Of a DNA stretch of 62,739 nucleotides, positions 26,067-35,354 are shown in pieces. The stretch comes from DASQFQ01 sp038327685 (lineage in GTDB: Bacteria > Actinomycetota > Thermoleophilia > Solirubrobacterales > Solirubrobacteraceae): assembly GCA_038327685.1 (NCBI GenBank), contig JBBQLH010000007.1, positions 1 to 62,739 of the forward strand, read 5' to 3'. The notes beneath the pieces were generated by a model. It saw only the letters and a list, made by a program, of their open reading frames with translations, was not told the origin of the DNA and did not search any database. How positions within the stretch are numbered: position 1 is the stretch's first letter; the number at the start of each line of letters is the position of its first letter. The translations under genes were made by a program, and so were the position numbers.

Positions 26067-26420
26067 ATGAAGGCCGCGATCATCCTGTTTGCCGATACCG
26101 ACCGCCCTGAGGGCATGGGCCGTATGGCCAACGCGCTGACAAGCGCCCGCGAATTCGAGGAGGCCGGTGACGAGGTCGTAGTCATCTTCGACGGCGCCGG
26201 CGTGAAGTGGGTCGCCGAACTCGCCGACGACGGACACAAGTACCACCGCCTGTTCGAGGAGGTCCGCGACGTCGTGGCCGGCGCGTGCGTCTACTGTGCA
26301 CGCGCGTACGGCGTCAAGGACGAGGTCGAAGCGGCCGACGTGCCACTCCTCGACGACTTCCGCGGCCACCCGAGCATCCGCTCGCTCGTCGCGGAAGGCA
26401 ACGAGATCATCACCTTCTGA
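26067..26420 (+). CDS. DsrE-like protein
   Basis: 117 residues, DsrE/DsrF-like fold: KAAIILFADTDRPEGMGRM, EEAGDEVVVIFDG, ACVYCARAYGVKDEVEAADVPLLDD. The CxxC (CVYC) is a plausible sulfur-carrying or redox site. GGGAGG ribosome site 6 nt before ATG. Third gene after TlpA-CcdA, so a sulfur-relay or thiol-redox role is likely. Confidence 0.72.
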   Translation: MKAAIILFADTDRPEGMGRMANALTSAREFEEAGDEVVVIFDGAGVKWVAELADDGHKYHRLFEEVRDVVAGACVYCARAYGVKDEVEAADVPLLDDFRGHPSIRSLVAEGNEIITF

Positions 26421-26706
26421 ACACCGCGACCCAGGAGCCCGGATCGGCCGGCCCGGATCGCCGGATTAGCCGGCCTCGAACCGGCGACTCTTCGCAGCCG
26501 AAGTTGGGACGGATGAAGATTGCCGACGCTCGGTGGTCGCTCCCGACTGGGCCGACGCCGTCGTCGCGCGTGTCTGGAGTGCGCAGGGCTGCCCAGCACC
26601 GAGTCTGCCGCTCGGGAATCGCCGCCGCCGATTCGAGCTGGCGGGCGTCACGCGTCGCGAGTCATGGGCCCGACGGGCGCTAGTCTCGATGTGGAGCGAA
26701 CGTCCC

Positions 26707-27366
26707 ATGCGGGTGCCAATAGCGACCGCCCTCGTGCTCGCCGCTGTCGGCGTAGTTTCAGGCTGCGGGCACCGGGAGGCGGAGGCGCCGAGCGCGCTTC
26801 CGCCGTCCGGCGCGGCGTATCGCGCCCTGACGGACGGCCAGCGGCTCGGCGTCGCTGCCAGCTGCCGCGACCGAGCGGCGGCCCGCGCCGACGGCGTCGC
26901 GGCAGAGCAAATCGGACGCGCTGACCCTCGCGCGCTCCGAGATCAGCTGGACCTCGCGTTCACCATCATCCGCAATCAGCGCCGTCCGGTCGCGAAGGTG
27001 TGCGAGGAGACCCTGCCGTTCGTAACCCCCGGCCTGAGCTTGCGCTTCGAGGGAGCGAAGGACAGCGGCGACGCGTTCACCTTCGAGACCAACTCCTACG
27101 AGCCGCTGACGATCCGGGGCGCGGCGTCTCCAGCGCGCGCCGGAACCGTCACCGTGCGGCGCGAGCACGGGTCGACCAAGACGTACCGGGGCCGGATCGG
27201 CAAGGACGGACGCCTTGTTCTCCCGACGCTGCGCCTGCGCAAGGCTGCCAGCAACACGTTCATCGTCAGCGGCGACGCGCCGCCCAGCGCGCCCCGAAGG
27301 GCGTACTTCAGCGCGATCTGCCTGGATTGCCTGGCCGGCGGACCGCCGCCCAGCTCAGCCCAGTGA
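26707..27366 (+). CDS. Lipoprotein of unknown function
   Basis: 219 residues. Signal MRVPIATALVLAAVGVVSGC gives a lipobox cysteine; the mature part is soluble with several cysteines (AASCRDRA, VCEETLPF, ICLDCLAGG). ATG 26689 is an alternative start. No known domain seen. Confidence 0.55.
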   Translation: MRVPIATALVLAAVGVVSGCGHREAEAPSALPPSGAAYRALTDGQRLGVAASCRDRAAARADGVAAEQIGRADPRALRDQLDLAFTIIRNQRRPVAKVCEETLPFVTPGLSLRFEGAKDSGDAFTFETNSYEPLTIRGAASPARAGTVTVRREHGSTKTYRGRIGKDGRLVLPTLRLRKAASNTFIVSGDAPPSAPRRAYFSAICLDCLAGGPPPSSAQ

Positions 27367-27419
27367 GCGCGCCGCAGCCTCTTGCGCGCCGACTACCGCA
27401 GACGCCCACGCGACGCGAT

Positions 27420-27682
27420 ACCAGTGCGCTCCACGTCGCCGTCCGCGCGACTCGCGGCGCAGCCGGTCGATGGCGAGGTTGCGCGCGGTCGTCGTGATCC
27501 AGCCGCCCGCGGTTGGGCGGGAGGCCCCGGTCGGGCCAGGTGCACAGCGCGACGGCGTCGGCCTCCTGGACCGCGTCCTCGGCGACGTCGATGTCGCCGA
27601 AGACGCGGATCAGGTTCGCGACTGACCGGCCCGCGTCCGCGCGGAAGACCCGGCCGATCGCGGCGTCGTCGAGATCGGTCAC
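27420..27682 (-). pseudogene. Truncated, frameshifted YCII-associated ECF sigma factor
   Basis: Begins VTDLDDAAIGRVFRADAGRS, ANLIRVFGDIDVAEDAVQEA, the N-terminus of the sigma family that accompanies YCII proteins. It shifts frame after GLPPN, where expected GGWITTTARNLAIDRLRRE is recoverable in another frame. The region-4 half is missing. GTG start overlaps the YCII stop, as in intact YCII-sigma pairs. Confidence 0.6.
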
Positions 27683-28038
27683 TCGGACGTCTGCCGGAAC
27701 GGCCACACCTCGATCGGCTTGCCGATGCAGCCCGAGGTCTTGGAGCCCCACTCGAGCGCGGCGTCGAGATCCTCGGCCTCGACGATGTAGAAGCCGCCGA
27801 GGTGCTCCTTGGCCTCGGCGAACGGCCCCTCGGTGGTCACCACCTCGCCGTCCTGGCTGCGCACGACGGTGGCCGTGTCCGCCTCATGCAGACGCGCGCT
27901 GAACACCCGCGCACCGGCCGAGCGCATCTCCTCCTCGAGCGCGCCGATGCGCGTCATGAACTGCTGCATGTCGTCGTCGCTCATCGGCTCGGCGACCTCG
28001 CCTTCGACGCTGTAGACGGACAACAAGTACCTGGCCAT
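27679..28038 (-). CDS. YCII-related (DGPF) domain protein
   Basis: 119 residues: MARYLLSVYSVEGE, MQQFMTRIGALEEEM, VVTTEGPFAEAKEHLGGFYIVEA, EVWPFRQ. Strong AAGGAGG site before ATG 28038. Usually paired with an ECF sigma factor; here the partner is a broken remnant. Confidence 0.85.
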   Translation of the reverse strand: MARYLLSVYSVEGEVAEPMSDDDMQQFMTRIGALEEEMRSAGARVFSARLHEADTATVVRSQDGEVVTTEGPFAEAKEHLGGFYIVEAEDLDAALEWGSKTSGCIGKPIEVWPFRQTSE

Positions 28039-28106
28039 GGGGCTCCTCCTTCGCGAACGCTTTCACCCCATCACGAACGAGCATCGCCGAAATCGACAGG
28101 CAACGT

Positions 28107-28332
28107 GCGCGGCAGCCCGAAATACATGCAACGCCGGCTCGCCGAAGGCAAGAACATCCGCGAGATCATCCGCTGCCTCAAGCGCTACATCGCCCGCGAG
28201 CTCTACTACGCCCTCCCCGTCGAGCTCGCCGACCTCAAGCCGCCAGCGCCAGGACCACTGAAACGCGCGGCGTTCGCCATCTCGATCACCTCCCGCGCCG
28301 GACCCAACGGCCGCACACGACGAACCGCTTGA
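28107..28332 (+). pseudogene. IS110-like transposase C-terminal remnant
   Basis: The peptide KYMQRRLAEGKNIREIIRCL KRYIARELYYAL resembles the conserved C-terminal end of IS110-type transposases. No upstream part exists, so it is a leftover from an insertion. It stands between the YCII gene and a secreted protein gene. Confidence 0.5.
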
Positions 28333-28454
28333 CATCTATTGGAACGTCCGGCGGAACTCCAGTCTCAGGCCCGCAAGATCTTTGCTGGCTCGGGCTTGTC
28401 GCGAGGCTGGCGAGCGGAGTAGGCTGAATCGTTTCCTGCCAAGGAGGAGAGACG

Positions 28455-28979
28455 ATGAGACGTCTCGCGTTGGTGCTTGCGTTGGTGCTCTGCGCAGCGG
28501 CGGTCACGGCGGGCGGCGCCGCAGCCCGGACGTCGAAATCGGCGTTCCAGGTCTTCGTCGAGCCGACGATCAGCAAGGCAGGCAATGGCCTGACGCTCGA
28601 GAGCGAGCTCGAGGGCACGTTCAACGTCGCCGACAAGACGGCAAGCGGCGAGGGCACGTACCAGGTCATGAGCGGCACGACCGTGGTGGAGAGCGGGACG
28701 TTCACGCTCACCCGACTGGTCGCCTTCCAGTTCTACGGCTGCGGCGAGGTCCAGGAGACCCCGCTCCCGCCGGACTTCTGCGGCGGACGAGCACTGTTCG
28801 CCTTCCATTCCGTGGCCTCGACCGGCGAGCAGCGGGATGGGCTGTACGAAGTGAACTGCCAGATCCACGACCCCGGCGGCAAGACGCCGCGGGGAACGAG
28901 CGAGGGTGTGAAGGCCAACGCCCGCGGCATCAACTTCAACAAGCACGTCACGGGCGACAACCTGTTCGTGATGCTGTAG
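28455..28979 (+). CDS. Secreted protein of unknown function
   Basis: 174 residues with a signal peptide (MRRLALVLALVLCAAAVTAG) and a soluble beta-rich mature domain with three cysteines (FYGCGEVQ, DFCGGRA, VNCQIHDPG). Very strong AAGGAGGAGAG ribosome site before ATG 28455. No family recognised. Confidence 0.65.
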   Translation: MRRLALVLALVLCAAAVTAGGAAARTSKSAFQVFVEPTISKAGNGLTLESELEGTFNVADKTASGEGTYQVMSGTTVVESGTFTLTRLVAFQFYGCGEVQETPLPPDFCGGRALFAFHSVASTGEQRDGLYEVNCQIHDPGGKTPRGTSEGVKANARGINFNKHVTGDNLFVML

Positions 28980-29075
28980 CGCCATTCCAGCGCACTGTTG
29001 GGGTGCCAGTTGCCGAGGTTCGCCCTGCACGCTGGCACCCCAGCGCGCGAACCCGCCGCCGGACCGGCGCGTGGC

Positions 29076-29502
29076 TCAGCACAAGCGCCGCCGCCGCGGG
29101 GCGCCGTGATTGGCTGCCGCCCCGCCCCGCGCCGCACACCGGTCGCCGGCTCGATCGCGTGTCCATCGCGCGCACCGCGCGCACCGCGACACCGCGTTGC
29201 GGATGGAGCGGTCACAGAGTCGGTGGCCGTGGGCGTCGGTCTGACGGCACAGCCAATCGACGAAACCGCGAGCGCTGATCTCGTCAATGTCGCGCAGCGG
29301 AAGTTCCGGGGCGAAGTAGGCGACAGAGCGTAGGTGTGCAGGGTCGGGCTGCCCCGACGGGCGGTCTCCGGCGGTCCGCCGGATCTTGATCTCGCGAGCC
29401 TCGCGAAACGTCGCCGCCGACTGCCTGCACTGCCGGCCATCCACGCGATAGACCGCAACTCAGCGCGAACCACGCCGATAGACATCCGGCACCGTCGTGC
29501 AT
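29076..29502 (-). pseudogene. Degraded tyrosine integrase remnant
   Basis: N-terminal integrase pieces survive: SVAYFAPELPLRDIDEISAR and GFVDWLCRQTDAHGHRLCDRSIRNAV, close to VQQFVDWLTTRPGRAGRLCDRSIANAL in the integrase at 380. The catalytic half is absent. It lies immediately left of the second tRNA-Arg 3' half, mirroring the arrangement at the left end of the island. Confidence 0.75.
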
Positions 29503-29611
29503 CGCAGCGGCGCCGGCACCTACCGCCGCCAGTTGGCTGCTGTCACCCGTGTTGTCACCCCGCGGGTTCGCAACTGGCCAGAAATTCCCTTCAACACAGG
29601 GATTCCGGTAG

Positions 29612-29653
29612 CGCGCCCGGCAGGATTCGAACCTGTGACCTTCGGTTCCGTAG
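29612..29653 (-). repeat. 3' half of tRNA-Arg(ACG), second attachment core
   Basis: Minus strand: CTACGGA loop, AGGTC variable loop, T-arm ACAGG-TTCGAAT-CCTGC (one mismatch), CGGGCGC plus G. Same orientation as 1588-1629 and likewise upstream of an integrase. The sequence 5' of the loop cannot form the anticodon stem, so no complete tRNA is present. Confidence 0.75.
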
Positions 29654-29689
29654 GCGGTAGCGCGAGATTTGGCTCTAGCAAGCCATTTC

Positions 29690-29860
29690 TATTACCCCGA
29701 TGCGCCAGAAAGGCGCCAGAAAATCAGAATCGCCGGGCCGACTCGACCGGCGCCCGCTGCTCTTGAGGGTGGGGACGCTCGCTCCTGTCGGCGAGCGGGC
29801 ACAACGCCCGCGCCAGGTGAGACGCCTGCCCCTCGTCCGACGCGGTAGCGGACGCTGACA
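29690..29860. repeat. Attachment-arm repeat, right copy
   Basis: Diverged direct repeat of 1630-1800, starting GATGCGCCAGAAAGGCGCC. About 40 bp of extra sequence separates it from the tRNA core compared with the left copy. Confidence 0.6.
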
Positions 29861-29878
29861 GGCATTGCGGCGTGGATT

Positions 29879-31228
29879 TCAGCCGTCGAGGGCCTCGACA
29901 GCTTTCAAGTATGCCTCGCTGAAGGTGGGGAACTGGGCCACGGTGTCGCGCAGGACCTCAAGCGGGGTTTTGGTCTTGATCGCCAGGGCGGCTTGGTGTA
30001 TCCATTCGCCGGCGAGCGGGGCGACTGCCCATGCCCCGACGAGCACCTGGTGGTCGCGGTCGGCGATGAGTCCGAGGTCGCCTCGCGGTTCCTTCTCGTA
30101 GGTCCAGGGTCGTGCGATCGAGTCGGGAAGGCTGATGCGCGATGTCGCGACGTCGATGCCCTGCTCGCGGGCTTGTTGTTCGGTGAGTCCGACGGCGGCG
30201 ATCTCGGGGTCAGAGAACACGACTCGCGGAATCGCGGAGTAGTCGGCTTTGGTAGTACGGCCGGCGATGTCAGCGGCCACGATGCGACCCTGGTACATGC
30301 CGACGTGTGTGAAGGGCATCACGCCGGTCACGTCGCCGATGGCCCAGACCCCGTCTCCCGCGCGGCATCGTGCATCGACCTGGATGCCGCTGGGGTCCGC
30401 TTCGATGCCGACATTGTCCAGGCCGATGCCCTCTACGCGAGGTGTGCGGCCGGTTGCCACAAGCAACTCCTGGCCGCGGACGTCCTGGCCGTCGCCGAGC
30501 GTCACGACGCGCTCGCCGCGCTCGAGTCGAACTCGCTCGGCTCGCGTGTCGAGCCGGACGTCGATGCCTTCCTCGCGCAGGACGTCGAGGATGAGCGCCC
30601 CGACGGCTGGGTCTTCGCGGTGGACGAGGCGTTCGGCGCTCTGCACGAGCGTGACCTTCACGCCGAAGCGGCAGAAGAACTGGGCGAGCTCGACGCCGAC
30701 CGGGCCGCCGCCAAGGATCACGATGCTCGCCGGCAGTTCCTTGAGCGTCGTCGCTTCGCGGTTGGTCCAGTAGCCGGCGGCCGAGAGTCCCTCGATCGGC
30801 GGGATGCTCGCGGCGCTGCCGGTCGCCACGATGATGCGGTCGGTCTCCAGCATGCGGCCGTCGACATCGACGCGGCCGGGCCCGGCGATGCGCGCCTCGC
30901 CCTTGACCACGACCACCCCCTGATCCTCATAGCCCTTCACCTGGCCGCTGTCGTCGAGGTTGCGGATCATCTCGTCGCGGTACTCGGCGACCTGCGGCCA
31001 GTGCACGGCGGGTTCCTCGACCCCTGCGGCCCGTCGGGCGTCGAAGCGCGTCTCGGGCGGGCGCAGCAGCGTCTTTGACGGGATGCATGCCCAATAAGCG
31101 CACTCGCCGCCGATCAGCTCTCGCTCCACCAGCGCGACGCGCAGGCCCTGGTCGCGGAGCCGGGAGACGGCAACCTCACCGGCCGGGCCGGTACCAATGA
31201 CCACCGCATCGAATCTCTCGTCGGTCAT
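29879..31228 (-). CDS. Flavin disulfide reductase at end of mer operon
   Basis: 449 residues: FAD fold VVIGTGPAGEVAVS, active disulfide GGECAYWACIPSK, NAD(P) fold VILGGGPVGVELAQ, VWAIGDVTGVMPFTH and C-terminal TVAQFPTFSEAY. No heavy-metal domain and no C-terminal Cys pair, so it is MerA-like but not a canonical mercuric reductase. ATG 31228 overlaps the merB stop (ATGA) with AGAGGAG upstream. Probably a detoxification or thiol-regenerating reductase. Confidence 0.82.
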   Translation of the reverse strand: MTDERFDAVVIGTGPAGEVAVSRLRDQGLRVALVERELIGGECAYWACIPSKTLLRPPETRFDARRAAGVEEPAVHWPQVAEYRDEMIRNLDDSGQVKGYEDQGVVVVKGEARIAGPGRVDVDGRMLETDRIIVATGSAASIPPIEGLSAAGYWTNREATTLKELPASIVILGGGPVGVELAQFFCRFGVKVTLVQSAERLVHREDPAVGALILDVLREEGIDVRLDTRAERVRLERGERVVTLGDGQDVRGQELLVATGRTPRVEGIGLDNVGIEADPSGIQVDARCRAGDGVWAIGDVTGVMPFTHVGMYQGRIVAADIAGRTTKADYSAIPRVVFSDPEIAAVGLTEQQAREQGIDVATSRISLPDSIARPWTYEKEPRGDLGLIADRDHQVLVGAWAVAPLAGEWIHQAALAIKTKTPLEVLRDTVAQFPTFSEAYLKAVEALDG

Positions 31229-31887
31229 ACATTGACTCCTCTGGTGGGACGCTGGGTGTGCGCGAAGTAGCGCTCGTTCGTGCGGCGCCCGAGCTCGTGA
31301 GCCTGCTCGAGGCTGAGCAGAACGCTGTTCGGGCGGGTCGCCGTCCACGCGCGGCCGGCCTTCGGCGAGGCGAGGAACATGACGTGGCAGCAGAACGTCG
31401 AGCGGATGTCGTCGATGCTCTGCGGGACGACGATCGACACGACCGCCCCGGCGGGGTTCACCTCCCGGACAGTGTGCGGCGTGACGGTCAGGCTGACCGG
31501 CAGGCCGGTTACCGGGCACGTGGACTGGACCCGGGCTGTTCGGTCGAGCAGCGCGGGCAGGAACAGTGTGTCCCAGGCGCACCAGGTGAAGAGCGTCTGG
31601 TTGCCGATGGCGAACGTGTGAACGGTCGGTCGGAGGGTCAAGCCGCTGAACGCGACGACGCGGTCGTGGCCGTCGCGTTCGACGTTCGGCCAGGCGGCGA
31701 GGCGCCGCTCCACCTCGTCTGCCGGGCGGTCGTTTCGGTGCGCGAGCGCCTGTGTCGGGGCGGGCGCGCCCTCGGCGAGCAGTCGCAGCAGCGTGATCGC
31801 CAGCGGCGCCTCTTCTCGGGCGGGAAAGGTGCCTTCCAGTGCGGCGGCGAGCACGTCGAGATCGGGTTCTGCGTCGAGGGGAGTCAT
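31225..31887 (-). CDS. merB: Organomercurial (alkylmercury) lyase
   Basis: 220 residues. Cleaves carbon-mercury bonds, releasing Hg(II) for MerA. Catalytic residues are visible: Cys and Asp in FTWCAWDTLFLPAL and the second Cys in STFCCHVMFL. The N-terminal winged-helix-like part precedes them. Start at ATG 31887 (MTPLDAEPDLD). The 58-bp gap to lgt is the only real gap in this operon. Confidence 0.92.
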   Translation of the reverse strand: MTPLDAEPDLDVLAAALEGTFPAREEAPLAITLLRLLAEGAPAPTQALAHRNDRPADEVERRLAAWPNVERDGHDRVVAFSGLTLRPTVHTFAIGNQTLFTWCAWDTLFLPALLDRTARVQSTCPVTGLPVSLTVTPHTVREVNPAGAVVSIVVPQSIDDIRSTFCCHVMFLASPKAGRAWTATRPNSVLLSLEQAHELGRRTNERYFAHTQRPTRGVNV

Positions 31888-31945
31888 CGGCGGCCTGCGG
31901 CGGTGAGTCGGGGGTGAGTCGTGGCTGGCGAGATGCGCACTGCCA

Positions 31946-32776
31946 TCACGCTTGGCCGTCCGCCGGTCGCGGCGAAGGGGTGTTGCCATGGTGTTCGGGG
32001 ACGGCCGCTTGAGGAACCCGTCGCAGCACCAACATTCCGGTCACACCGATGACCAGGATGGCGAGGCTCGTCCATTGGGCGCTGCTGAGGCCGAGCGCGA
32101 TCGTGTCGCTGTCCGAGCGAGCGAAGAACTCGGCGAATCGCCCGGCCCCTAGGAGCGCGATGACCAACCACATGATCTCGGTCGGGCGGCGAAAGCGGTG
32201 ACGCAGCGGCCACACGATCGCGAAGATGACGGCGCCGATGAGAAGGTCGTAGAGGCCGCCGGAGTGATAAGCGACGTCCGGGCTGGGCACCGACGCGTCG
32301 GGATGCGTGTTACGCACCCCGAGGAAGGAGTCGGTCGGTGGCCCGTAATGCTCGCCGTTGATGACATCGCCGATCCGCCCGATGGCGATGCCGAGCGGCA
32401 GGCCGACGGCGATCGCGTCCAGGTAGCGGAGTGGCAGCCCGGTGTGGCGGACGTAGGCGGCGACCGCGAGCGCGGCAAGGACGAGGCCGCCGTTGAACGA
32501 GAAGCCTTTGGTGCCGAGCCACTCCGCTGGTCGTTGAAGCTGGTCGTGCTCGGCGAGGTAGAGCAGGCGGCCGCCGATCAGCCCGGCACCGCCGGCCAGC
32601 ATCGCGATGGTGGTCATCGGTTCGGCCGGCATCCCGCGCTGCTCGGCCACGCGGGCGGCGACCCACGCCCCGATCAGCACGCCGATGGCGATCGTCAACC
32701 CGTGCCAGGTGACCGTAACCGGGCCAAGGTGCAGGTACGGGTCGATTCCGATGCTGATGACGGCCGGCACGATCAA
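31946..32776 (-). CDS. lgt: Prolipoprotein diacylglyceryl transferase (mer-linked copy)
   Basis: 276 residues, about seven helices: DPYLHLGPVTVTWHGL, GRLLYLAEH, FSFNGGLVLAALAVA, the Lgt signature GRIGDVINGEHYG and YHSGGLYDLLIG. It adds diacylglycerol to the lipobox cysteine of prelipoproteins. TTG at 32776 overlaps the upstream stop (TTGA); GTG 32770 is an alternative. Its place inside a mer operon is unusual; a second copy lies at 46319. Confidence 0.85.
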   Translation of the reverse strand: MIVPAVISIGIDPYLHLGPVTVTWHGLTIAIGVLIGAWVAARVAEQRGMPAEPMTTIAMLAGGAGLIGGRLLYLAEHDQLQRPAEWLGTKGFSFNGGLVLAALAVAAYVRHTGLPLRYLDAIAVGLPLGIAIGRIGDVINGEHYGPPTDSFLGVRNTHPDASVPSPDVAYHSGGLYDLLIGAVIFAIVWPLRHRFRRPTEIMWLVIALLGAGRFAEFFARSDSDTIALGLSSAQWTSLAILVIGVTGMLVLRRVPQAAVPEHHGNTPSPRPADGQA

Positions 32777-33252
32777 CTGGCATCGGCGCCCGCGGCCAGC
32801 AGGAGCCCGGGCGCGACCCCGTAGACGGCGTGTGCCACGACGCCACGTGCGTGCGCTTGCCAAGGCCACGCGCGCGGCGGCGCGGTCAAACCGAGGGCGG
32901 TGTTCATGCCTTGGTCGACGAACAGCTCCATCGCGCTCGCCACGCCGAGCCCGGCCCGCAGCGGGTCGGCGCCGAGCCGACGAAGCACGAGCGCGGCGGG
33001 GCCTCCGGCCGCGCCGAAGGCGTAGTGACTGATCGTTCCGAGCTGCTCGGCGCGCTCGTCATCGAGCTCCCTGCCCAGCAGCGCAGCCGTCTTGCGCACA
33101 AGCGTCGTCGTCGGCATCTCTGAGCGCAGCTGCTCCTCACGCTGCCGCGACTGCTCACTCTGATGCTCGTACACCCACGTCGAGGCGTACTCCATGAACA
33201 GCGTCGCGGCGAGTCCTGCCAGTGTGCCGCCGAGAACGCGCTGGACGGTCAT
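32773..33252 (-). CDS. Membrane protein (YagU/DUF1440-like)
   Basis: 159 residues. Start TVQRVLGGTLAGLAATLFME, then a charged loop, SHYAFGAAGGPAALVLRRL, FVDQGMNTALGLT and ARGVVAHAVYGVAPGLLLA: four helices in the pattern of YagU-type proteins. ATGA overlaps on both sides place it firmly in the mer operon. Function unknown. Confidence 0.65.
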   Translation of the reverse strand: MTVQRVLGGTLAGLAATLFMEYASTWVYEHQSEQSRQREEQLRSEMPTTTLVRKTAALLGRELDDERAEQLGTISHYAFGAAGGPAALVLRRLGADPLRAGLGVASAMELFVDQGMNTALGLTAPPRAWPWQAHARGVVAHAVYGVAPGLLLAAGADAS

Positions 33253-33491
33253 CTGATGGTGCCTTCCGTGGTATCCAGCTCGCGACCGGCGAGCCGACGG
33301 TAAAGGCTCAAGACCGCGCCGAGCGCGAGCATCGCGGCGAGGACGGCGGCGAAGATGGCAGTGTGCGCGGCGAAGAAGTCCGAAAGCGCCGACGAGCGGC
33401 CTTCGGTGCGGGCGGCGACACCTCCGGTGGGGTTGGGAGAGCCGCTGCCGAGCGCGGGCAGCCAATACGCGACGAGGTACAGGATCGTCAC
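33249..33491 (-). CDS. Small two-TM protein in mer operon
   Basis: 80 residues from GTG 33491 (VTILYLVAYWLPAL), with a second helix FAAVLAAMLALGAVLSLYRRL. The GTG overlaps the merA stop (GTGA) and its own stop overlaps the next ATG. No family recognised. Confidence 0.55.
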   Translation of the reverse strand: MTILYLVAYWLPALGSGSPNPTGGVAARTEGRSSALSDFFAAHTAIFAAVLAAMLALGAVLSLYRRLAGRELDTTEGTIR

Positions 33492-35103
33492 GCCGCGCAG
33501 CACGACAGCATCGCGGGGTCACGCGAGAACGACTGCGCCGCGAGATGGAGGCCCTCGCCGAGCGTCAGATACGGGTTCCAGCCCGTCGCGAGCTGGTCCA
33601 CCGTCATGCCCGTCTGGATGGCGAGGCTCGCGGCGAGGATGACGTCGCCGGCACCGTCGCCGACGATGTGCGCCCCGACGATGCGTCCCGTGCCGCGCTC
33701 GGCTACGAGCTTGACGAGGCCGCGCGTGCTGCGACTGACGATCGCGCGCGGCACGTGCTCGAGCGGCAGCACCCGGCACTCGCAGTCGAGGCCGCGCTGG
33801 TGAGCCTGGGCTTCGGTCAGTCCCGCCGAGGCGATCGTCGGATTGGTGAACGTGATGCGCGGGAGCGCCGAGTAGTCGACGCGCCGCTCCGCACGCTCGA
33901 AGGCGTTCTCGACAACCAGCGCACCGTGCTTCGCGGCGACGTAGACGAACTGCGGGTGGCCGGTGACGTCCCCGGCGCCCCACACGCGCGGGTTGCTGTA
34001 CTCAGGTCGTCATCGACCACCATCTCACCGCGCTCGCCGACACGGACGCCTACGTCCTCCAGGCCCAGACCGGCGGTACGGGGCCGCCGACCGGTGGCGA
34101 CCAGGAGATGCTCGGCGCGGACCTCGCGCCCAGGGGCCCAGACGACGACCTCGTCGCCCGCTCGCGCGACACGCTCGGGCGTCGTCCCCTCATGGACGCG
34201 GATGCCTTCGGCCTCGAAGGCTTCGCGGATGGTGTCGCTGACCTCGGGCTCCTCGCCGCGGGCGATCCTTGAGCGAACGAGCATGGTCACCTCGACGCCG
34301 AGGTGGGCGAACAGCTGGGCCTGCTCCATGGCCACGTAGCCGCCACCGACGACGATCATCGACGTGGGCAGCTCCTCGAGCTCCATCGCCGTCGTCGACG
34401 TCAGATAGCCGCTGTCGGTCAGTCCGGGCACGTCGGGCACATGAGGCTCGGCACCGGTGGCGACGAGGTAGTGCGCGGCCTCGACGCGGTGCCCGTCAAC
34501 CTCGACCGCCGGGCCGTCCACGAAGCGGGCGTCGCCCTCGATGATCTCGAAGCCGTACTCGCCTGCCAGTTCGATGTACTTGTGCTGGCGCAGCTCGCCG
34601 ACGATGTCGTCCTTCGCGGCGACCAGCGCGACCAAGTCGACAGGCCCCGCGTCGGTGTTGATGCCCGAAAACCGTCCGTGCGCGGCGCGATGACGCGACT
34701 CCGCGGCGGCCAGCATCGCTTTGGACGGGATGCAGCCGACGTTCACGCACGTGCCGCCGACGACACCTCGCTCGATCATCACCACGCGCAACTCGCGCCG
34801 TCGCGCGGCGATGGCCGCCGCAAACGCGCCGCCGCCCGAGCCGATGATCGCCAGGTCGTACTCGAACTCACCGGCGTTCTCCTCCTCGGGGCCAGCCGGC
34901 TCGACGATGTGCTGCACGCGGTAGTTGGTCCCCTCGAGGGCGCCCGCCAGGGCGACGGTGGATGCGCCGTCGGCTTCGACGGTGGCCCACCCGGCACGCC
35001 AGTCCACCTCGACAGCGCGAGCGCCCGCCTGCTGGAGCGCGTCGCGCACCTGCTGCGCACACGCGTCGCAGGTCATGCCACTGATCTGCAGCTCCAAGCT
35101 CAC
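33488..35103 (-). pseudogene. merA: Mercuric reductase, frameshifted near 34005
   Basis: Full MerA architecture. Heavy-metal domain ISGMTCDACAQQV (residues 7-19), FAD fold IIGSGGGAFAAAI, active site GGTCVNVGCIPSK, NAD(P) fold VVGGGYVAMEQAQ and C-terminal vicinal pair MLSCCAA. Reduces Hg(II) to Hg(0). One base is missing at about 34003-34006: DDDL should continue as YSNPRVWGAGDVTG, found in the next frame. Either a real frameshift or an assembly indel. GTG 35103 overlaps the upstream stop; CAGGAGG precedes it. Confidence 0.9.
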
Positions 35104-35354
35104 GAGGAAAGCCTCCTGTCGGCCTCGACGCGGCAGGCGACCGCACGGCGGCGGCGGACCGCGACAACCCCACCGACCACCAGGACGACCGCCAGCACTC
35201 CGGCTCCGATACCGAGCGCGCCACCGACAGCGAGACCGCCGAGCGCACCCAGCACGAGCAGGGGCACGCCGCAGCAGATCGCGACCAGCGCAGTCGCTCC
35301 AGCCGCCGCCAGCCCCGTCTGCGGACCGCCGACGCTCTTGCCTGGCGGCGTCAT
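35100..35354 (-). CDS. CC-motif membrane protein, MerT-like
   Basis: 84 residues. First helix ends with a vicinal cysteine pair (ATALVAICCGVPLLVLG), second helix GAGVLAVVLVVGGVVAV, then an Arg-rich tail with one Cys. Lies between the ArsR regulator and merA with TGATG and GTGA overlaps, where a mercuric uptake protein is expected. A similar protein is at 3481-3729. Confidence 0.65.
   Translation of the reverse strand: MTPPGKSVGGPQTGLAAAGATALVAICCGVPLLVLGALGGLAVGGALGIGAGVLAVVLVVGGVVAVRRRRAVACRVEADRRLSS

Noticed and set aside
26463..26500. tRNA-like T-arm (CGCCGGTTCGAGGCCGGC on the minus strand)
   Set aside because: Stem pairs, but no 7-nt anticodon loop or acceptor can be built around it; perhaps an old att remnant, not a tRNA gene.
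29076..29502. Functional second integrase
   Set aside because: Only N-terminal fragments remain; no catalytic Arg, HxxR or Tyr boxes were found.
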